From the NCBI GenBank assembly GCA_017355425.1, contig CP070233.1, forward strand, positions 1,094,501 to 1,158,500: a DNA stretch of 64,000 nucleotides, in the 5' to 3' direction. This DNA comes from Dolichospermum sp. DET69. Lineage in GTDB: Bacteria > Cyanobacteriota > Cyanobacteriia > Cyanobacteriales > Nostocaceae. A program made the position numbers and the translations under genes. Shown piece after piece: positions 18,743 through 27,955 of this stretch. The notes under the pieces were generated by a model, which saw only the letters and a program-made list of their open reading frames with translations, had not been told where the DNA came from and searched no databases. How positions within the stretch are numbered: the first letter of the stretch is position 1; every line of letters starts with the position of its first letter.

Positions 18743-18757
18743 CCTAATTTTTAAATT

Positions 18758-19150
18758 TTAAACAGATTGCAAATATTCTAACAATAGTAAGCGCAAGTAA
18801 TCCAACATTCTAATATAACTCTTCATTTGTTCATACTTACCATTATTGTTAAAGTAAAATTCACCAATTTGGGAAACACTAAAAACTCGCATTCCTTGTA
18901 ATTGAGAAATTACCTGATCTTTGTTAATTATTTGACTATTAGCTGCAATTTGACTAGCATAACCTCTTAAATTTACTGTTAAAAGTTCAATTTCTTCTAA
19001 CAGTGAAAACTCTTCATTTTCTGGGAAAAACTGAGTAGCAATTTCTTTTCTTTCGCTGCGGGTATTTTGATAAGTATTAGTCAATTGTGACAATAATTGA
19101 CTAATATTTTTCTTTGTCACTTCTTGCTGATTTAAAACTGCTTCAGTCAT
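18758..19150 (-). CDS. Hypothetical protein, coiled-coil rich
   Basis: A protein of about 130 residues, mostly helical, with Gln/Asn-rich N-terminus and a C-terminal leucine-rich helix (YIRMLDYLRLLLLEYLQ). I recognise no family. GGAG lies 6 bases upstream of ATG 19150; ATGs at 19153 and 19162 are alternatives. It overlaps the end of the upstream gene by 8 bases, so the two are co-transcribed and probably co-translated. Confidence 0.6.
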   Translation of the reverse strand: MTEAVLNQQEVTKKNISQLLSQLTNTYQNTRSERKEIATQFFPENEEFSLLEEIELLTVNLRGYASQIAANSQIINKDQVISQLQGMRVFSVSQIGEFYFNNNGKYEQMKSYIRMLDYLRLLLLEYLQSV

Positions 19151-19490
19151 CATTAACTCCATAAGTAACTATCTTTTCGCTACCATATTTGTCTGGTCTG
19201 ACAATCAGATATTCATCACCTTTACGATATACCGCTGAACTATCTCCACGATATCCAATTTTTGGAACTCTGACTGCTCCTCTTTTATTAAAGTTATGAG
19301 CTTTACGTAGATACTTTAAAGGGTCAATTTGTTTTCTATCAGCATGGTCTAATATACTCTGAGCAACACTGCTATAAGTAGCAGCATCCCATTCAGTCAT
19401 ATATCTTTCAATCTCAGCCACCTCTGTTAAAGTATAACCTTCTAATAGCTGTATTAGAAATGGGTCTAAGATTGATTCTTCTTCTGGCAT
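19143..19490 (-). CDS. Hypothetical protein upstream of the coiled-coil gene
   Basis: A 115-residue protein. The N-terminal half is acidic and helical (EEESILDPFLIQLLEGYTL); the C-terminal half has beta character (GDSSAVYRKGDEYLIVRPD). I do not recognise a family. It overlaps the next gene by 8 bases and both lie on the minus strand between the ThyA-like gene and dcd. The pairing and small size recall two-component accessory modules, but no toxin or DNA-binding signature is visible. Confidence 0.6.
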   Translation of the reverse strand: MPEEESILDPFLIQLLEGYTLTEVAEIERYMTEWDAATYSSVAQSILDHADRKQIDPLKYLRKAHNFNKRGAVRVPKIGYRGDSSAVYRKGDEYLIVRPDKYGSEKIVTYGVNDD

Positions 19491-19600
19491 GATTATTTAA
19501 TTGGACGCTTGCAAAAGTTAAATGATAGCTATTTAGTTTTTCAAAACATAATTTCCAAGATACTATATTTAGAATAAAACTATTTTTTCTAAATATTGGA

Positions 19601-20200
19601 CTATATCCGAGCCAGTGTAACAATCTCTAGCTGATCTTGATATTTACCCTGACGAGTATCGTAACTAACGGCACAAGGCTCACCTTCTAAAAATAGCAAC
19701 TGTACCACACCTTCATTAGCATAAATACGACAGTCAGCGCTGGAAGAATTAGAGAATTCTAAGGTAAGATGACCACGCCAAGCCGCTTCAGCAGGTGTAA
19801 GATTAGCAATTATGCCACACCTTGCATAAGTAGATTTACCAATACAAATTACTGTAATATTTTCGGGAACTTCCAGTTTTTCTAATGCAACACCTAAACC
19901 ATAAGAATGAGCAGGTAAGATAAAGTAACTACCACTAGCATCAGTATGTAGTGAAGCTGGTTCTAGATTGTGAGGATTAAAGTTTTTGGGATCTACTACA
20001 GTTCCAGGAATGTGGCGGAAAATCCGAAACTCAGCCCCAGAAAGGCGGATATCATAACCATAGGAAGACAAGCCATAGCTGATGACAGGTTGAACTGCTA
20101 CAGATGGTTCTTTTTGTACTTTTCGGACTAAATTAGGCTCAAAAGGCGAAATTAGACCCTGTTGAGCCATTTCAGTAATCCAGATATCATTCTTAATCAC
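19601..20200 (-). CDS. dcd: dCTP deaminase
   Basis: A 199-residue dCTP deaminase, which makes dUTP for dTMP synthesis. The conserved blocks are LSSYGYDIRLS near residue 45, FILPAHSYGLG, then IGKSTYARCGI near residue 120 and LTPAEAAWRGHLTLEFSN carrying the catalytic Glu. Length is typical of the bacterial monofunctional enzyme. It lies 57 bases downstream of the CobO-like gene and may be transcribed with it. Confidence 0.94.
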   Translation of the reverse strand: MIKNDIWITEMAQQGLISPFEPNLVRKVQKEPSVAVQPVISYGLSSYGYDIRLSGAEFRIFRHIPGTVVDPKNFNPHNLEPASLHTDASGSYFILPAHSYGLGVALEKLEVPENITVICIGKSTYARCGIIANLTPAEAAWRGHLTLEFSNSSSADCRIYANEGVVQLLFLEGEPCAVSYDTRQGKYQDQLEIVTLARI

Positions 20201-20257
20201 AACTTCACGGGTAATTCAAACAGAATTACTAGCATACCGTAAACAAGGCTTTATATC

Positions 20258-20794
20258 TTAAGGTTGATGACTACGACGAATTTCCGTAATTTGATCTGCC
20301 ACATCTAAAAGAGACGTTGGCATCTGAGAACCTGTGAGAATAATATCCAGATGAGAAGGACGTTGAGAAAGAAACTCTAAAACCTCAGTTTCCGGAATTA
20401 AACCCAAATTAATCGCCAAACTCAACTCATCTAATACCAGCAAAGAATATTTACCTTCACTAACTACCTTTTGAGTATGTTGCCAGAGTTGTTGTAAGGC
20501 TTGGTTTTCCGCTTCGTCCAAATCTGAACTATCAATACAACGGGGCAAATCACAGCGAATCCAATCTAAATGTTGTCCCATTTGGGTAGGTCGTTCATGT
20601 CCTTGACGAATACCACCTTTGAGGAACTGGACTATTAATACTGGTGTACCTTGTCCAGCAATTCTCAGTGCTTGTGCCATCACGCTCGTAAAAAAGCTCC
20701 GTTCAGGACTAGTAAAGACTTGGACTAGTCCTTTTACAGAATATGGTAAGCTTAGAGTCGAATTTAGACCTGGGGTTTCTAGTTGGGCAACCAT
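20258..20794 (-). CDS. CobO/CobA-like protein with degenerate P-loop
   Basis: A 178-residue relative of cob(I)yrinic acid a,c-diamide adenosyltransferase: GLVQVFTSPERSFFTSVMAQ, LIVQFLKGG, SLLVLDELSLAINLGLI and HLDIILTGSQMP occur in the family order. The Walker A loop, normally GDGKGKTTAA in this place, reads SPERSFFTS and has lost its Lys and Gly residues, so ATP binding in the normal way is unlikely. The Walker B-like LDEL is kept. Cyanobacteria may hold this as a non-catalytic paralogue. The start ATG 20794 gives a normal length. Confidence 0.75.
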   Translation of the reverse strand: MVAQLETPGLNSTLSLPYSVKGLVQVFTSPERSFFTSVMAQALRIAGQGTPVLIVQFLKGGIRQGHERPTQMGQHLDWIRCDLPRCIDSSDLDEAENQALQQLWQHTQKVVSEGKYSLLVLDELSLAINLGLIPETEVLEFLSQRPSHLDIILTGSQMPTSLLDVADQITEIRRSHQP

Positions 20795-20894
20795 AAGGCA
20801 AAGTTTAAAAACTCACTATAAATTTATTGACTGACAATTAAATGTAAATTTTCGCTGATATAGCCATTCTAAATGATTCGGTGAAAAATAGTAA

Positions 20895-20957
20895 ATATTG
20901 TGGGGTGAGCATTGCCCACTAAAACCCTCCCACGGTGGGTATTGCCCACCCTACGTA
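20895..20957. repeat. Intergenic GTGGG/CCCAC palindromes
   Basis: Back-to-back hairpins built from TGTGGGGTGAGCATTGCCCA and CACGGTGGGTATTGCCCACC fill the gap before rph. Similar units occur at 16820-16850 and 37140-37175. The remainder of 20795-21079 shows no gene. Confidence 0.65.
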
Positions 20958-21079
20958 TAGTTTAAAAATCAAATAGAAGTCCCATAACAAAACATATAGT
21001 TATTTTTGAATTTTGAATTGTTCCCCTGCATCCTGGGGTAATCTACAAGGCAGTAAGCAAACATTTTGAGGCAATTTCA

Positions 21080-21823
21080 ATGACTTGGCAACGTCCTGAC
21101 GGTAGAACCCCCGGTGAACTCCGTCCCCATAGTTTTTACCCTAATTTCACCCGCTTTGCTCCTGGTTCGGTTTTGGCTAAATGTGGTGATACTCAGGTTC
21201 TGTGTACTGTCAGTGTCGCGGAAGGAGTACCCAGATTTTTGACTGGTAGTGGTAAAGGTTGGTTAACGGCTGAATATAGAATGTTGCCTTCTGCTACCCA
21301 GAAACGCAACGAACGGGAATTAATGAAATTGTCGGGAAGAACCCAGGAAATTCAACGGTTAATCGGGCGGAGTTTGAGAGGGGCGTTAGATTTTGAGGCT
21401 TTAGGAGAACGGACTCTAACCGTAGACGCAGACGTATTACAAGCCGACGCAGGAACGAGGACAATGGCCATTACAGGCGGTTTTGTCGCCTTGGCTCATG
21501 CTATTTCTGAATTATTACAGCAGGGAGTATTAGAGCGATCGCCTTTATGTGGACAAATAGCCGCAGTTTCTGTAGGCTTGTTGCAGGGTGAACCATTTTT
21601 GGATCTTAACTACCTTGAAGATGTAGCCGCAGATGTGGATTTTAATGTAGTCATGAATCAGAAAATGGGAATTATTGAAGTTCAAGGAACAGCAGAAGCC
21701 GGAAGTTTTAGCCGTCACCAATTGAATCAAATGTTAGATTTTTCTGAACAAGGTATCCAGCAATTATTAACTGCTCAAAGAAATGCAATTAGTGATTGGA
21801 ATACCTTGTTTGTAGAAAATTAA
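21080..21823 (+). CDS. rph: Ribonuclease PH
   Basis: A 247-residue phosphorolytic 3'-5' exoribonuclease that trims tRNA precursors. The start [15 protein letters not shown] is diagnostic. It continues with [61 protein letters not shown] and [18 protein letters not shown]. The permease gene follows 34 bases downstream. Confidence 0.96.
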   Translation: MTWQRPDGRTPGELRPHSFYPNFTRFAPGSVLAKCGDTQVLCTVSVAEGVPRFLTGSGKGWLTAEYRMLPSATQKRNERELMKLSGRTQEIQRLIGRSLRGALDFEALGERTLTVDADVLQADAGTRTMAITGGFVALAHAISELLQQGVLERSPLCGQIAAVSVGLLQGEPFLDLNYLEDVAADVDFNVVMNQKMGIIEVQGTAEAGSFSRHQLNQMLDFSEQGIQQLLTAQRNAISDWNTLFVEN

Positions 21824-21857
21824 GTTGTCATAATTCTCAAGTACAAAAATTCAATTA

Positions 21858-22643
21858 GTGGCCCTAAACTTGCAACCAAAAAGAAATTTAGAGCAATCTT
21901 GGCTAATTCGCTGTTTGTCAGCATTCCTGTTGTTCGGTCAAATTTTACTGCATTTCCTGCGCGGAAAAACCTACTATCGCAAGATATTAGAACATACTGT
22001 TACCGCAGGACCGGCTTCCCTCCCTCCAGTCTTGCTAGTTAGTGGTTTTGCTGGGATGATTTTCACTATTCAAACCGCTAGAGAATTAGTGAGATTTGGG
22101 GCTGTAGATTCTGTTGGTGGTGCATTTGCTTTAGCATTTTGTCGAGAATTAGCCCCGATTTTAACTGCTAGTATTATCGCTGGACAAGTTGGTTCAGCTT
22201 TTGCCGCAGAATTAGGAGCAATGCGAGTGACAGAGCAGATTGACGCTTTATATATGCTCAGAACAGATCCTATTGATTATCTAGTTTTGCCTAGAGTCAT
22301 TGCTTGCTGTTTAATGCTGCCTGTAATGATGATTTTTGCTGTTGTCACAGGTATCATGGGAGGGGCTTTTGCTGCGGCACAATTTTATCAAGTCGTTCCT
22401 GAAATATTTTTAGAATCAGTGAGAACTTTTTTATTACCATCAGATATTTTTATTATTTTACTTAAGGGGATAATTTTTGGGATGATAGTCTCTGTGAATG
22501 GCTGTAGTTGGGGACTGACAACCCAAGGGGGAGCAAAGGAAGTAGGAGAATCAGCAACAACGGCTGTTGTTACTACTTGGGTAGCAATTTTTATTATGGA
22601 TTTTATCTTGGCTTTGCTACTTTTTGAAAAACCTATATTGTAA
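21858..22643 (+). CDS. MlaE family ABC transporter permease
   Basis: A 261-residue membrane protein with about five or six hydrophobic segments. It carries MlaE-family blocks: LPPVLLVSGFAGMIFTIQTA, AFCRELAPILTASIIAGQVG, AAELGAMRVTEQIDAL and a C-terminal GAKEVGESATTAVV. This permease works with an MCE-domain protein and an ATPase in lipid or lipid-like transport across the envelope; in cyanobacteria it may export or retrieve lipids. The start is GTG 21858, the only codon giving the family N-terminus. The ATPase and MCE partners are not in this window. Confidence 0.9.
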   Translation: MALNLQPKRNLEQSWLIRCLSAFLLFGQILLHFLRGKTYYRKILEHTVTAGPASLPPVLLVSGFAGMIFTIQTARELVRFGAVDSVGGAFALAFCRELAPILTASIIAGQVGSAFAAELGAMRVTEQIDALYMLRTDPIDYLVLPRVIACCLMLPVMMIFAVVTGIMGGAFAAAQFYQVVPEIFLESVRTFLLPSDIFIILLKGIIFGMIVSVNGCSWGLTTQGGAKEVGESATTAVVTTWVAIFIMDFILALLLFEKPIL

Positions 22644-22670
22644 TTTTAAGTTTATTGAGAATAATACCGC

Positions 22671-22699
22671 TTGACACATGGTAACATATAAGTTACCAT
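22671..22699 (+). promoter_or_regulatory. Promoter with overlapping palindromic operator for the toxin-antitoxin pair
   Basis: A consensus -35 TTGACA (22671-22676) is followed after 17 bases by TACCAT (22694-22699). The perfect palindrome TGGTAAC-ATATAA-GTTACCA covers 22679-22698 and so occupies the spacer and -10. It is well placed for autorepression by the antitoxin. Confidence 0.7.
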
Positions 22700-22714
22700 A
22701 AAAGTGTCTCTATT

Positions 22715-23077
22715 ATGAAAGTTGAAGAATATCTTAAAGAAAATGGTTCAAGTCCCTATCAAGAATGGTTTGATGGATTGGATGCTCAAGCTGCTGCGAA
22801 GGTTACTGTTGCTAAGTTTCGTCTGGAGTCAGGTAATATATCAAATGTTAAATGGTTTGAGGGAATTGGTGAATATAAAATTGATTGGGGTCCAGGATAT
22901 CGGATTTATCTGGCTCAGGACGGTAAGCAACTTATAGTATTATTTGGTGGGGGAACAAAGAAAAATCAGCAATCTGATATTAGTCATGCTAAAGAGTTGC
23001 ACCAAGAGTACAAAAAGCGGAAAAAAGAACTTACTGAAAACCAAGAAACTGACAACAAAAATAGAGATAAAAGGTAG
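22715..23077 (+). CDS. RelE/HigB-type toxin
   Basis: A 120-residue protein of the phage-derived Gp49-like/HigB toxin type, toxin first in the operon. Typical segments are [48 protein letters not shown] and [15 protein letters not shown]. Family members cleave mRNA during translation. The C-terminus is a long charged tail. The antitoxin gene follows 5 bases downstream. Expression is likely autoregulated from the palindromic promoter 16 bases upstream. Confidence 0.85.
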   Translation: MKVEEYLKENGSSPYQEWFDGLDAQAAAKVTVAKFRLESGNISNVKWFEGIGEYKIDWGPGYRIYLAQDGKQLIVLFGGGTKKNQQSDISHAKELHQEYKKRKKELTENQETDNKNRDKR

Positions 23078-23082
23078 TTATT

Positions 23083-23409
23083 ATGGCACTTACTAGAGAT
23101 TTCAAAGAAACTGTTAATGCCCGAGTGCAAAAAGATTCTCAGTTTACAATAGCTCTACTTGATGAAGCTATTTTCCTCTTCCTGAATGGTGAACCAGAAA
23201 CAGCAAGATTGATTTTGAGAGATATTGTTAATGCAACGGTAGGTTTTGAACAATTGGCAATTGAAACGTCTAAACCTAGCAAGAGTTTACACCGGATGTT
23301 ATCGGCAAAAGGTAATCCGACAATGGATAATTTGACTGCTATTTTGAATGTTTTGCGGAAAAAGCTGAATGTTGATATTAATGTTCAAACGACTCTTATT
23401 TGCTCTTAA
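23083..23409 (+). CDS. HigA-like antitoxin, helix-turn-helix regulator
   Basis: A 108-residue addiction-module antitoxin: TRDFKETVNARVQKDSQFTI at the start, then a helix-turn-helix around QLAIETSKPSKSLHRMLSAK and NLTAILNVLRKKLNVDINV. This is the usual partner of Gp49-like toxins and should bind the TGGTAAC palindrome upstream of the operon. Confidence 0.82.
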   Translation: MALTRDFKETVNARVQKDSQFTIALLDEAIFLFLNGEPETARLILRDIVNATVGFEQLAIETSKPSKSLHRMLSAKGNPTMDNLTAILNVLRKKLNVDINVQTTLICS

Positions 23410-23451
23410 AGATTTTATTTATTGTTTTTGTCTAGTAACTTTTGAGGAAAT

Positions 23452-23977
23452 ATGAATAAGAAAACACAAAAAGAAACAGAACTCCAAAAGATAGCCAGCA
23501 ATGGCTTTAACCTTCAAGAAAGCAGCGAGGGAGATATTGATTTAGCATTTATTTCTCTAAAAATTGCTTTTTAAAAGAGTTAGGTAGAGCAGCTTATACA
23601 GCACTTCCCGATGTTATGAGGTACATGAACCCCACCCCCAACCCCCTCCCCGCTTGCGGGGAGGGGGCTAAGATGTACCTCATAAGAGCGCAAACCGCTG
23701 TAATGCCAAATTATATTGGTATTGGCTATATAATAACGCAAAGGAAATAATTGAAAAAAAGGCTATTGTTGTTTCTCAAGACAATAATGGTTCTGAAATA
23801 TGCAAATGTCCAGTCTGTGGGGTTAATTCTCTAGTAATTTATATTTATGAAGATGATGATTCTTCTTGGCCTTTTATTGCCAGGTGTGAATGTTGCTCAT
23901 GTGAGATAAATTTAGATGATGATATCAAGAACGCTAGTGAATATGGAATTGAAGGAATAAGAGATTACTGGATGTAG
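23452..23977 (+). pseudogene. Zinc-ribbon protein gene broken by a frameshift and a MITE
   Basis: ATG 23452 opens a 40-codon frame that ends early (ISLKIAF). One extra base in the A run near 23560 would continue it as NCFLKELGRAAY. Removing the element at 23597-23702 joins this to NAKLYWYWLYNN and then EIIEKKAIVVSQDNNG, a CPVC zinc knuckle, CECCSC and the end GIRDYWM at 23977. The restored product would be about 140 residues, with two Cys pairs. I recognise no family. The single-base shift in a homopolymer could also be a sequencing error. Confidence 0.6.
23597..23702. mobile_element. 106-bp MITE with TA target duplication
   Basis: Ends are TACAGC and GCTGTA. Inside are a perfect 13-base inverted repeat TTATGAGGTACAT (23614-23626) and ATGTACCTCATAA (23673-23685), and a 12-bp GC hairpin CCCCCTCCCCGC-TT-GCGGGGAGGGGG. 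If TA is the duplicated target, excision fuses GCT-TAT-AAT-GCC in frame in the surrounding gene. Confidence 0.75.
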
Positions 23978-24224
23978 CAAAAGAATATTTCTGTTTTGTT
24001 TATTTACCGATGTATTCTTTATTCTCTCAACAATCCGCTGCGGTGATGATCAGCGATTAGTACAACTGACTACTGACAACTAACCAAAAATAATGATAAA
24101 GAAGGTGGAGGCCGATAATTTATGGCTTAACTTGATGATATTAAAAGTTTCTTGAGTTAAACCGGAAAATTGTCAGAAGTTCGCTATGGTATTGCAAAGA
24201 AACAGGCTATGTATTGATAATGCC

Positions 24225-24947
24225 ATGAACAAAACTGTTGAAGTCCTACCGGATGTATCGGCGCTCGTCCAACGGGCGCTAGAATTGATTCTGTCGAAAG
24301 TGGAAACTGCTATTAGCGAACGGGGGCAATTTACAATTGCTTTATCAGGTGGCAGCACGCCAAAACCTTTGTATGAAGCCCTAGCTAATCAAAAGTTGCC
24401 CTGGGATAAAATTCATGTATTCTGGGGAGATGAGCGTTATGTTCGGGCAGATCATCCTGATAGCAATGAACTGATGGCGCGACGTGCATGGTTAGATCAG
24501 GTGGCACTTCCCCAGGCTAATATTCATGCTATTCCTACTTTATCTGCTAACCCAGAAGTGGATGCAGCTAAGTATAACCAGCATCTACAAGCATTTTTTA
24601 ATTCTGGTTCGGGAGAGTTCCCTGCATTAGATGTAGTTTTACTAGGAATGGGTGATGATGCCCATACTGCATCTTTGTTTCCCCACACAGCGGCTCTCAA
24701 GGTGAGCGATCGCCTAATCACTGTCGGTAATAAAGATGACAATCAACGCATCACCTTTACTTACCCATTTATTAACGCGGCTCGCAGTGTAATTTTTCTG
24801 GCTGCTGGTGCTAACAAAAGACCAGCCTTAGCCCAAATTTTCGCGCCTGTGGCAGATGATTTCGCCTATCCATCTCGGCTAATTCAACCCCAAGGAGAAC
24901 TTTACTGGTTGCTAGATGCAGCGGCTGGTTTAGAACTCAACCACTAA
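24225..24947 (+). CDS. pgl: 6-phosphogluconolactonase
   Basis: A 240-residue enzyme of the oxidative pentose phosphate pathway, which hydrolyses 6-phosphogluconolactone. Family motifs are FTIALSGGSTPKPLYE, IHVFWGDERYVRADHPDSN and DVVLLGMGDDAHTASLFP with the catalytic His. I chose ATG 24225 (MNKTVEVLPD), as an upstream start adds 13 unconserved residues. The pathway supplies NADPH in the dark and in heterocysts. The gene stands alone. Confidence 0.94.
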   Translation: MNKTVEVLPDVSALVQRALELILSKVETAISERGQFTIALSGGSTPKPLYEALANQKLPWDKIHVFWGDERYVRADHPDSNELMARRAWLDQVALPQANIHAIPTLSANPEVDAAKYNQHLQAFFNSGSGEFPALDVVLLGMGDDAHTASLFPHTAALKVSDRLITVGNKDDNQRITFTYPFINAARSVIFLAAGANKRPALAQIFAPVADDFAYPSRLIQPQGELYWLLDAAAGLELNH

Positions 24948-25103
24948 CTATGATTTTTGAGATTTGGATGATTTAGATGATTAAGAATAATCACCAATGA
25001 TCAATGTGTTCTCACTCTAAGTAATTTTTAGCATCACCAGCTAAAGTTGCTTATGTGCTTGCCAGTAATATTTTTACAATGACCTTCACTAAGGCTTAAA
25101 TCC

Positions 25104-26066
25104 ATGATCGTCTGCCCTAATTGCAATCATCCCAACCCAGACGGCGCTGTTCAATGTGAAGCTTGCTATACGCCGTTACCAGCTACAGCTAATTGTCCTA
25201 ATTGCGGAGCAACTGTCCAGTCAGATGCCGCTTTCTGTGGTCAGTGCGGTTATAATCTCCATTTTAACGCTACTCCCGCAGTTGCCCCAACTATTGCTCT
25301 TAAACCTGTACAACCAGCCCCAGTGGTCGCTCCTGACCTCATGATGCAACTGTTACAGCCCGATATTTTGGAAATTGCGCCCGCAGCCAATCCTCCTGCA
25401 CCTGTAGCTGTAGTTCAGGAACAAGCTATTTATGTTCCTTCTGTACCTGCACCTGTAGTATCAGAACCGGAAATATATATTCCTCCTGTTCTGACACCTG
25501 CACCCGCACCTGTAGCTGTTCAGGAACAAGCTGTTTATATTCCTTCTGTACCTGCACCTGTAGTACCAGAACCAGAAATATATATTCCTCCTGTTCTTAC
25601 CCCTCCACCCGCACCTGTAGCACCAGAACCAGAAGCTTATATTCCCCCTCCTTATGTACCCCAGATAGATCCCATCGCTATTCCTGAAGCAGCCCCAGCC
25701 GCACCTCAAGGAAAGGTGGCAAATACCCAATTACAACAGGTAGTAGCCCGGTTATTTCATGTTCAAGCTAACCAAGAAATAGAATTACCACAAAATCTCT
25801 CGGTTGTGCATATTGGTAAGCCTAATGATCGAATTCCGCCAGATATAGATGTTTCTGGATTCCCAAATTCGGAGATTGTCTCGCGGATTCACGCAGATAT
25901 TCGGATTGAGGGAGATGCTTGTTATCTAGAAGATGGAGGTAGTTCCAATGGTACTTACGTTAACAACTTACCTCTGTTACCAGGAAACAGACATCGCCTC
26001 CGTCCAGGCGATCGCATCAGCTTAGGTAAGGGAGATTTAGTTACTTTCTTGTTTCAACTCTCTTAG
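25104..26066 (+). CDS. Double zinc-ribbon, proline-rich linker and FHA domain protein
   Basis: A 320-residue protein with three parts. Two zinc ribbons at residues 4-50 (CPNCNHP...CEAC and CPNCGAT...CGQC) come first. A linker of about 150 residues follows, with three imperfect repeats of the type YVPSVPAPVVSEPEIYIPPV. A C-terminal FHA domain ends it (VVHIGKPNDRIPPDID, SRIHADIRIEG, GGSSNGTYVNN, LRPGDRISLG). FHA domains bind phosphothreonine, so it probably reads Ser/Thr kinase signals; one kinase gene lies at 46.6 kb. The linker repeat is nucleotide-repetitive and prone to slippage. Confidence 0.88.
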   Translation: MIVCPNCNHPNPDGAVQCEACYTPLPATANCPNCGATVQSDAAFCGQCGYNLHFNATPAVAPTIALKPVQPAPVVAPDLMMQLLQPDILEIAPAANPPAPVAVVQEQAIYVPSVPAPVVSEPEIYIPPVLTPAPAPVAVQEQAVYIPSVPAPVVPEPEIYIPPVLTPPPAPVAPEPEAYIPPPYVPQIDPIAIPEAAPAAPQGKVANTQLQQVVARLFHVQANQEIELPQNLSVVHIGKPNDRIPPDIDVSGFPNSEIVSRIHADIRIEGDACYLEDGGSSNGTYVNNLPLLPGNRHRLRPGDRISLGKGDLVTFLFQLS

Positions 26067-26195
26067 GAATAGGTAATGGGTAATGGGTAATGGGTAGTCA
26101 ATCTTCCTCTACCCCCCTGTTATCATGACAATAGCTTATTAGCTCTATTTGCTAGTTATCTCATAAACTAGATAACTAGCATCTTGGGTAAAAAC

Positions 26196-27092
26196 ATGAT
26201 TAATGATACGGAATATATCAGGCAAGCTGAAGCTAATCGCGTAGAAATTCTCAGCGAAGCATTACCTTACATTCAACAATTCGCTGGTCGTACCGTTGTT
26301 GTTAAATACGGTGGCGCAGCAATGAAGGATAGTGACCTCAAAGATAAAGTGATCCGTGATGTGGTCTTTTTATCTTGCGTTGGCTTACGTCCCATTCTAG
26401 TCCATGGTGGTGGGCCAGAAATTAACAGTTGGTTAGGTAAGCTGGGAATTGAACCACAGTTTAAAAATGGTTTGCGCGTCACTGATGCAGCTACGATGGA
26501 TGTAGTGGAGATGGTATTAGTTGGACGCGTAAATAAAGAAATTGTGGAACTGATTAATCAAGCTGGGGGGATGGCTGTAGGGCTTTGTGGTAAGGATGGT
26601 AATTTAATTACGGCTCGTCCTCAAGGGGACGAAGGAATTGGTTTTGTTGGAGAAGTTAGTAATGTCAATATCAAAATTTTAGAAACACTTTCTAGTAATG
26701 GTTATATTCCCGTTGTTTCTAGCGTTGCGGCTGATGAAACTGGACAGGCTTATAATATTAACGCTGATACCGTAGCGGGAGAAATAGCCGCAGCTTTGGG
26801 AGCAGAAAAATTAATTTTGCTGACTGATACCAGAGGAATTTTAAAAGATTATAAAGACCCTTCTACCTTAATTCCAAAAGTGGATATTCGGGAAGCGCGT
26901 CAATTAATTACCGATGGTATAGTCAGTGGGGGGATGATTCCTAAAGTGAATTGTTGCGTGCGATCGCTTGCTCAAGGAGTCAAAGCTTCGCATATTATTG
27001 ATGGCCGCATTCCTCACGCTTTATTATTAGAAGTGTTTACAGATGTGGGGATTGGGACAATGATTCTGGGTTCTCATCAGTCGAAACAATAA
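26196..27092 (+). CDS. argB: Acetylglutamate kinase
   Basis: A 298-residue kinase for the second step of arginine synthesis, a target of the nitrogen regulator PII in cyanobacteria. Motifs: [45 protein letters not shown], then [19 protein letters not shown] and the C-terminal [10 protein letters not shown], with [15 protein letters not shown] and [10 protein letters not shown] chose ATG 26196; an upstream TTG would add four residues. The preceding gap holds GGGTAAT tandem repeats. Confidence 0.96.
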   Translation: MINDTEYIRQAEANRVEILSEALPYIQQFAGRTVVVKYGGAAMKDSDLKDKVIRDVVFLSCVGLRPILVHGGGPEINSWLGKLGIEPQFKNGLRVTDAATMDVVEMVLVGRVNKEIVELINQAGGMAVGLCGKDGNLITARPQGDEGIGFVGEVSNVNIKILETLSSNGYIPVVSSVAADETGQAYNINADTVAGEIAAALGAEKLILLTDTRGILKDYKDPSTLIPKVDIREARQLITDGIVSGGMIPKVNCCVRSLAQGVKASHIIDGRIPHALLLEVFTDVGIGTMILGSHQSKQ

Positions 27093-27148
27093 TCGGGATT
27101 GGGGATAAATTACAAGTTACAGCAAAATTAATTCAGTAAAACCCATAG

Positions 27149-27284
27149 CCCGCCAGGGAATGAATTCCCAGTCTAATAGCTCAAGTCATCTAAAGATGAC
27201 TAAACATAACCCAAAAAATTTTAAAATTGTTTAGTAAACTTTAGTTTACTTCAGCTATTAGCCCGGAACTTAAGTTCTGGGCGG
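27149..27284. repeat. Long palindromic dispersed element, copy A
   Basis: It opens CCCGCCAGGGAATGAATTCC then CAGTCTAATAGC and closes TCAGCTATTAGCCCGG. The two halves carry short hairpins (AGTCATCTAAAGATGACT; AGTAAACTTTAGTTTACT). Related copies are at 49195, 52227 and inside the elements at 53113 and 56461. The rest of 27093-27412 shows no gene. Confidence 0.75.
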
Positions 27285-27412
27285 ATATGGAAGCCAACAA
27301 ATCAGCCATTTCTAGCTTAATTAAACACTCATGAGCATTGCTAAAATTCATTTACCGGAAATCTGCTTTAAGTTAAAATCCAAGCTATTGAATAACAACT
27401 GACAATTTACTA

Positions 27413-27934
27413 ATGACTACAGAAAGTTTAGAACTCGCTAAATCTCGTTATCAAATGGGGACAACTGCTTTTGAAAATGGTCAATATCGGGAAGCTGTAG
27501 AAAATTTAGAAAAAGCCAGCGCCCTATTAGGAAAAAATAGCCGTTTTGCTGGTGAAGTCCAAATCTGGTTGGTGAATGCTTATGAAGCTGCGGAACGTTC
27601 CGAAGAAGCGATCGCTCTTTGTCAAGAACTCAGCCGTCATCCCCATTATGAAATTCGTCAACAGTCAAAGCGTCTACTCTATATTTTAAAAGCCCCCAAA
27701 CTAAATCGGCCAAAAGAGTGGATGACAGAAATTCCTGATCTTGACGTAATTTCTGACAACAAATCTAAAATCTTTGTTACTTCTCAATCTCACAAATCTA
27801 CATCTAAACCAAAACCTGTAGAACCAGAATATATTGACCTTAGTACAGTCAATACTACAGATAATCGCTTTATTTGGGTAGCTTTAATTGCTGTTGGTTT
27901 GACAATTTCCTATTTAGTTTGGTTGAGTTTTTAG
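27413..27934 (+). CDS. TPR-like protein with C-terminal membrane anchor
   Basis: A 173-residue protein. Residues 1-95 form two to three tetratricopeptide-like helical hairpins (YQMGTTAFENGQYREAVENL, SEEAIALCQELSRHP). A Lys/Pro linker follows, and a single C-terminal transmembrane segment (FIWVALIAVGLTISYLVWL). It is probably a tail-anchored scaffold protein. The DUF3153 lipoprotein gene begins 21 bases downstream with a good ribosome site, so they are likely co-transcribed. Function is unknown. Confidence 0.78.
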   Translation: MTTESLELAKSRYQMGTTAFENGQYREAVENLEKASALLGKNSRFAGEVQIWLVNAYEAAERSEEAIALCQELSRHPHYEIRQQSKRLLYILKAPKLNRPKEWMTEIPDLDVISDNKSKIFVTSQSHKSTSKPKPVEPEYIDLSTVNTTDNRFIWVALIAVGLTISYLVWLSF

Positions 27935-27955
27935 CAAATCAGGAGAAATTTAGTC

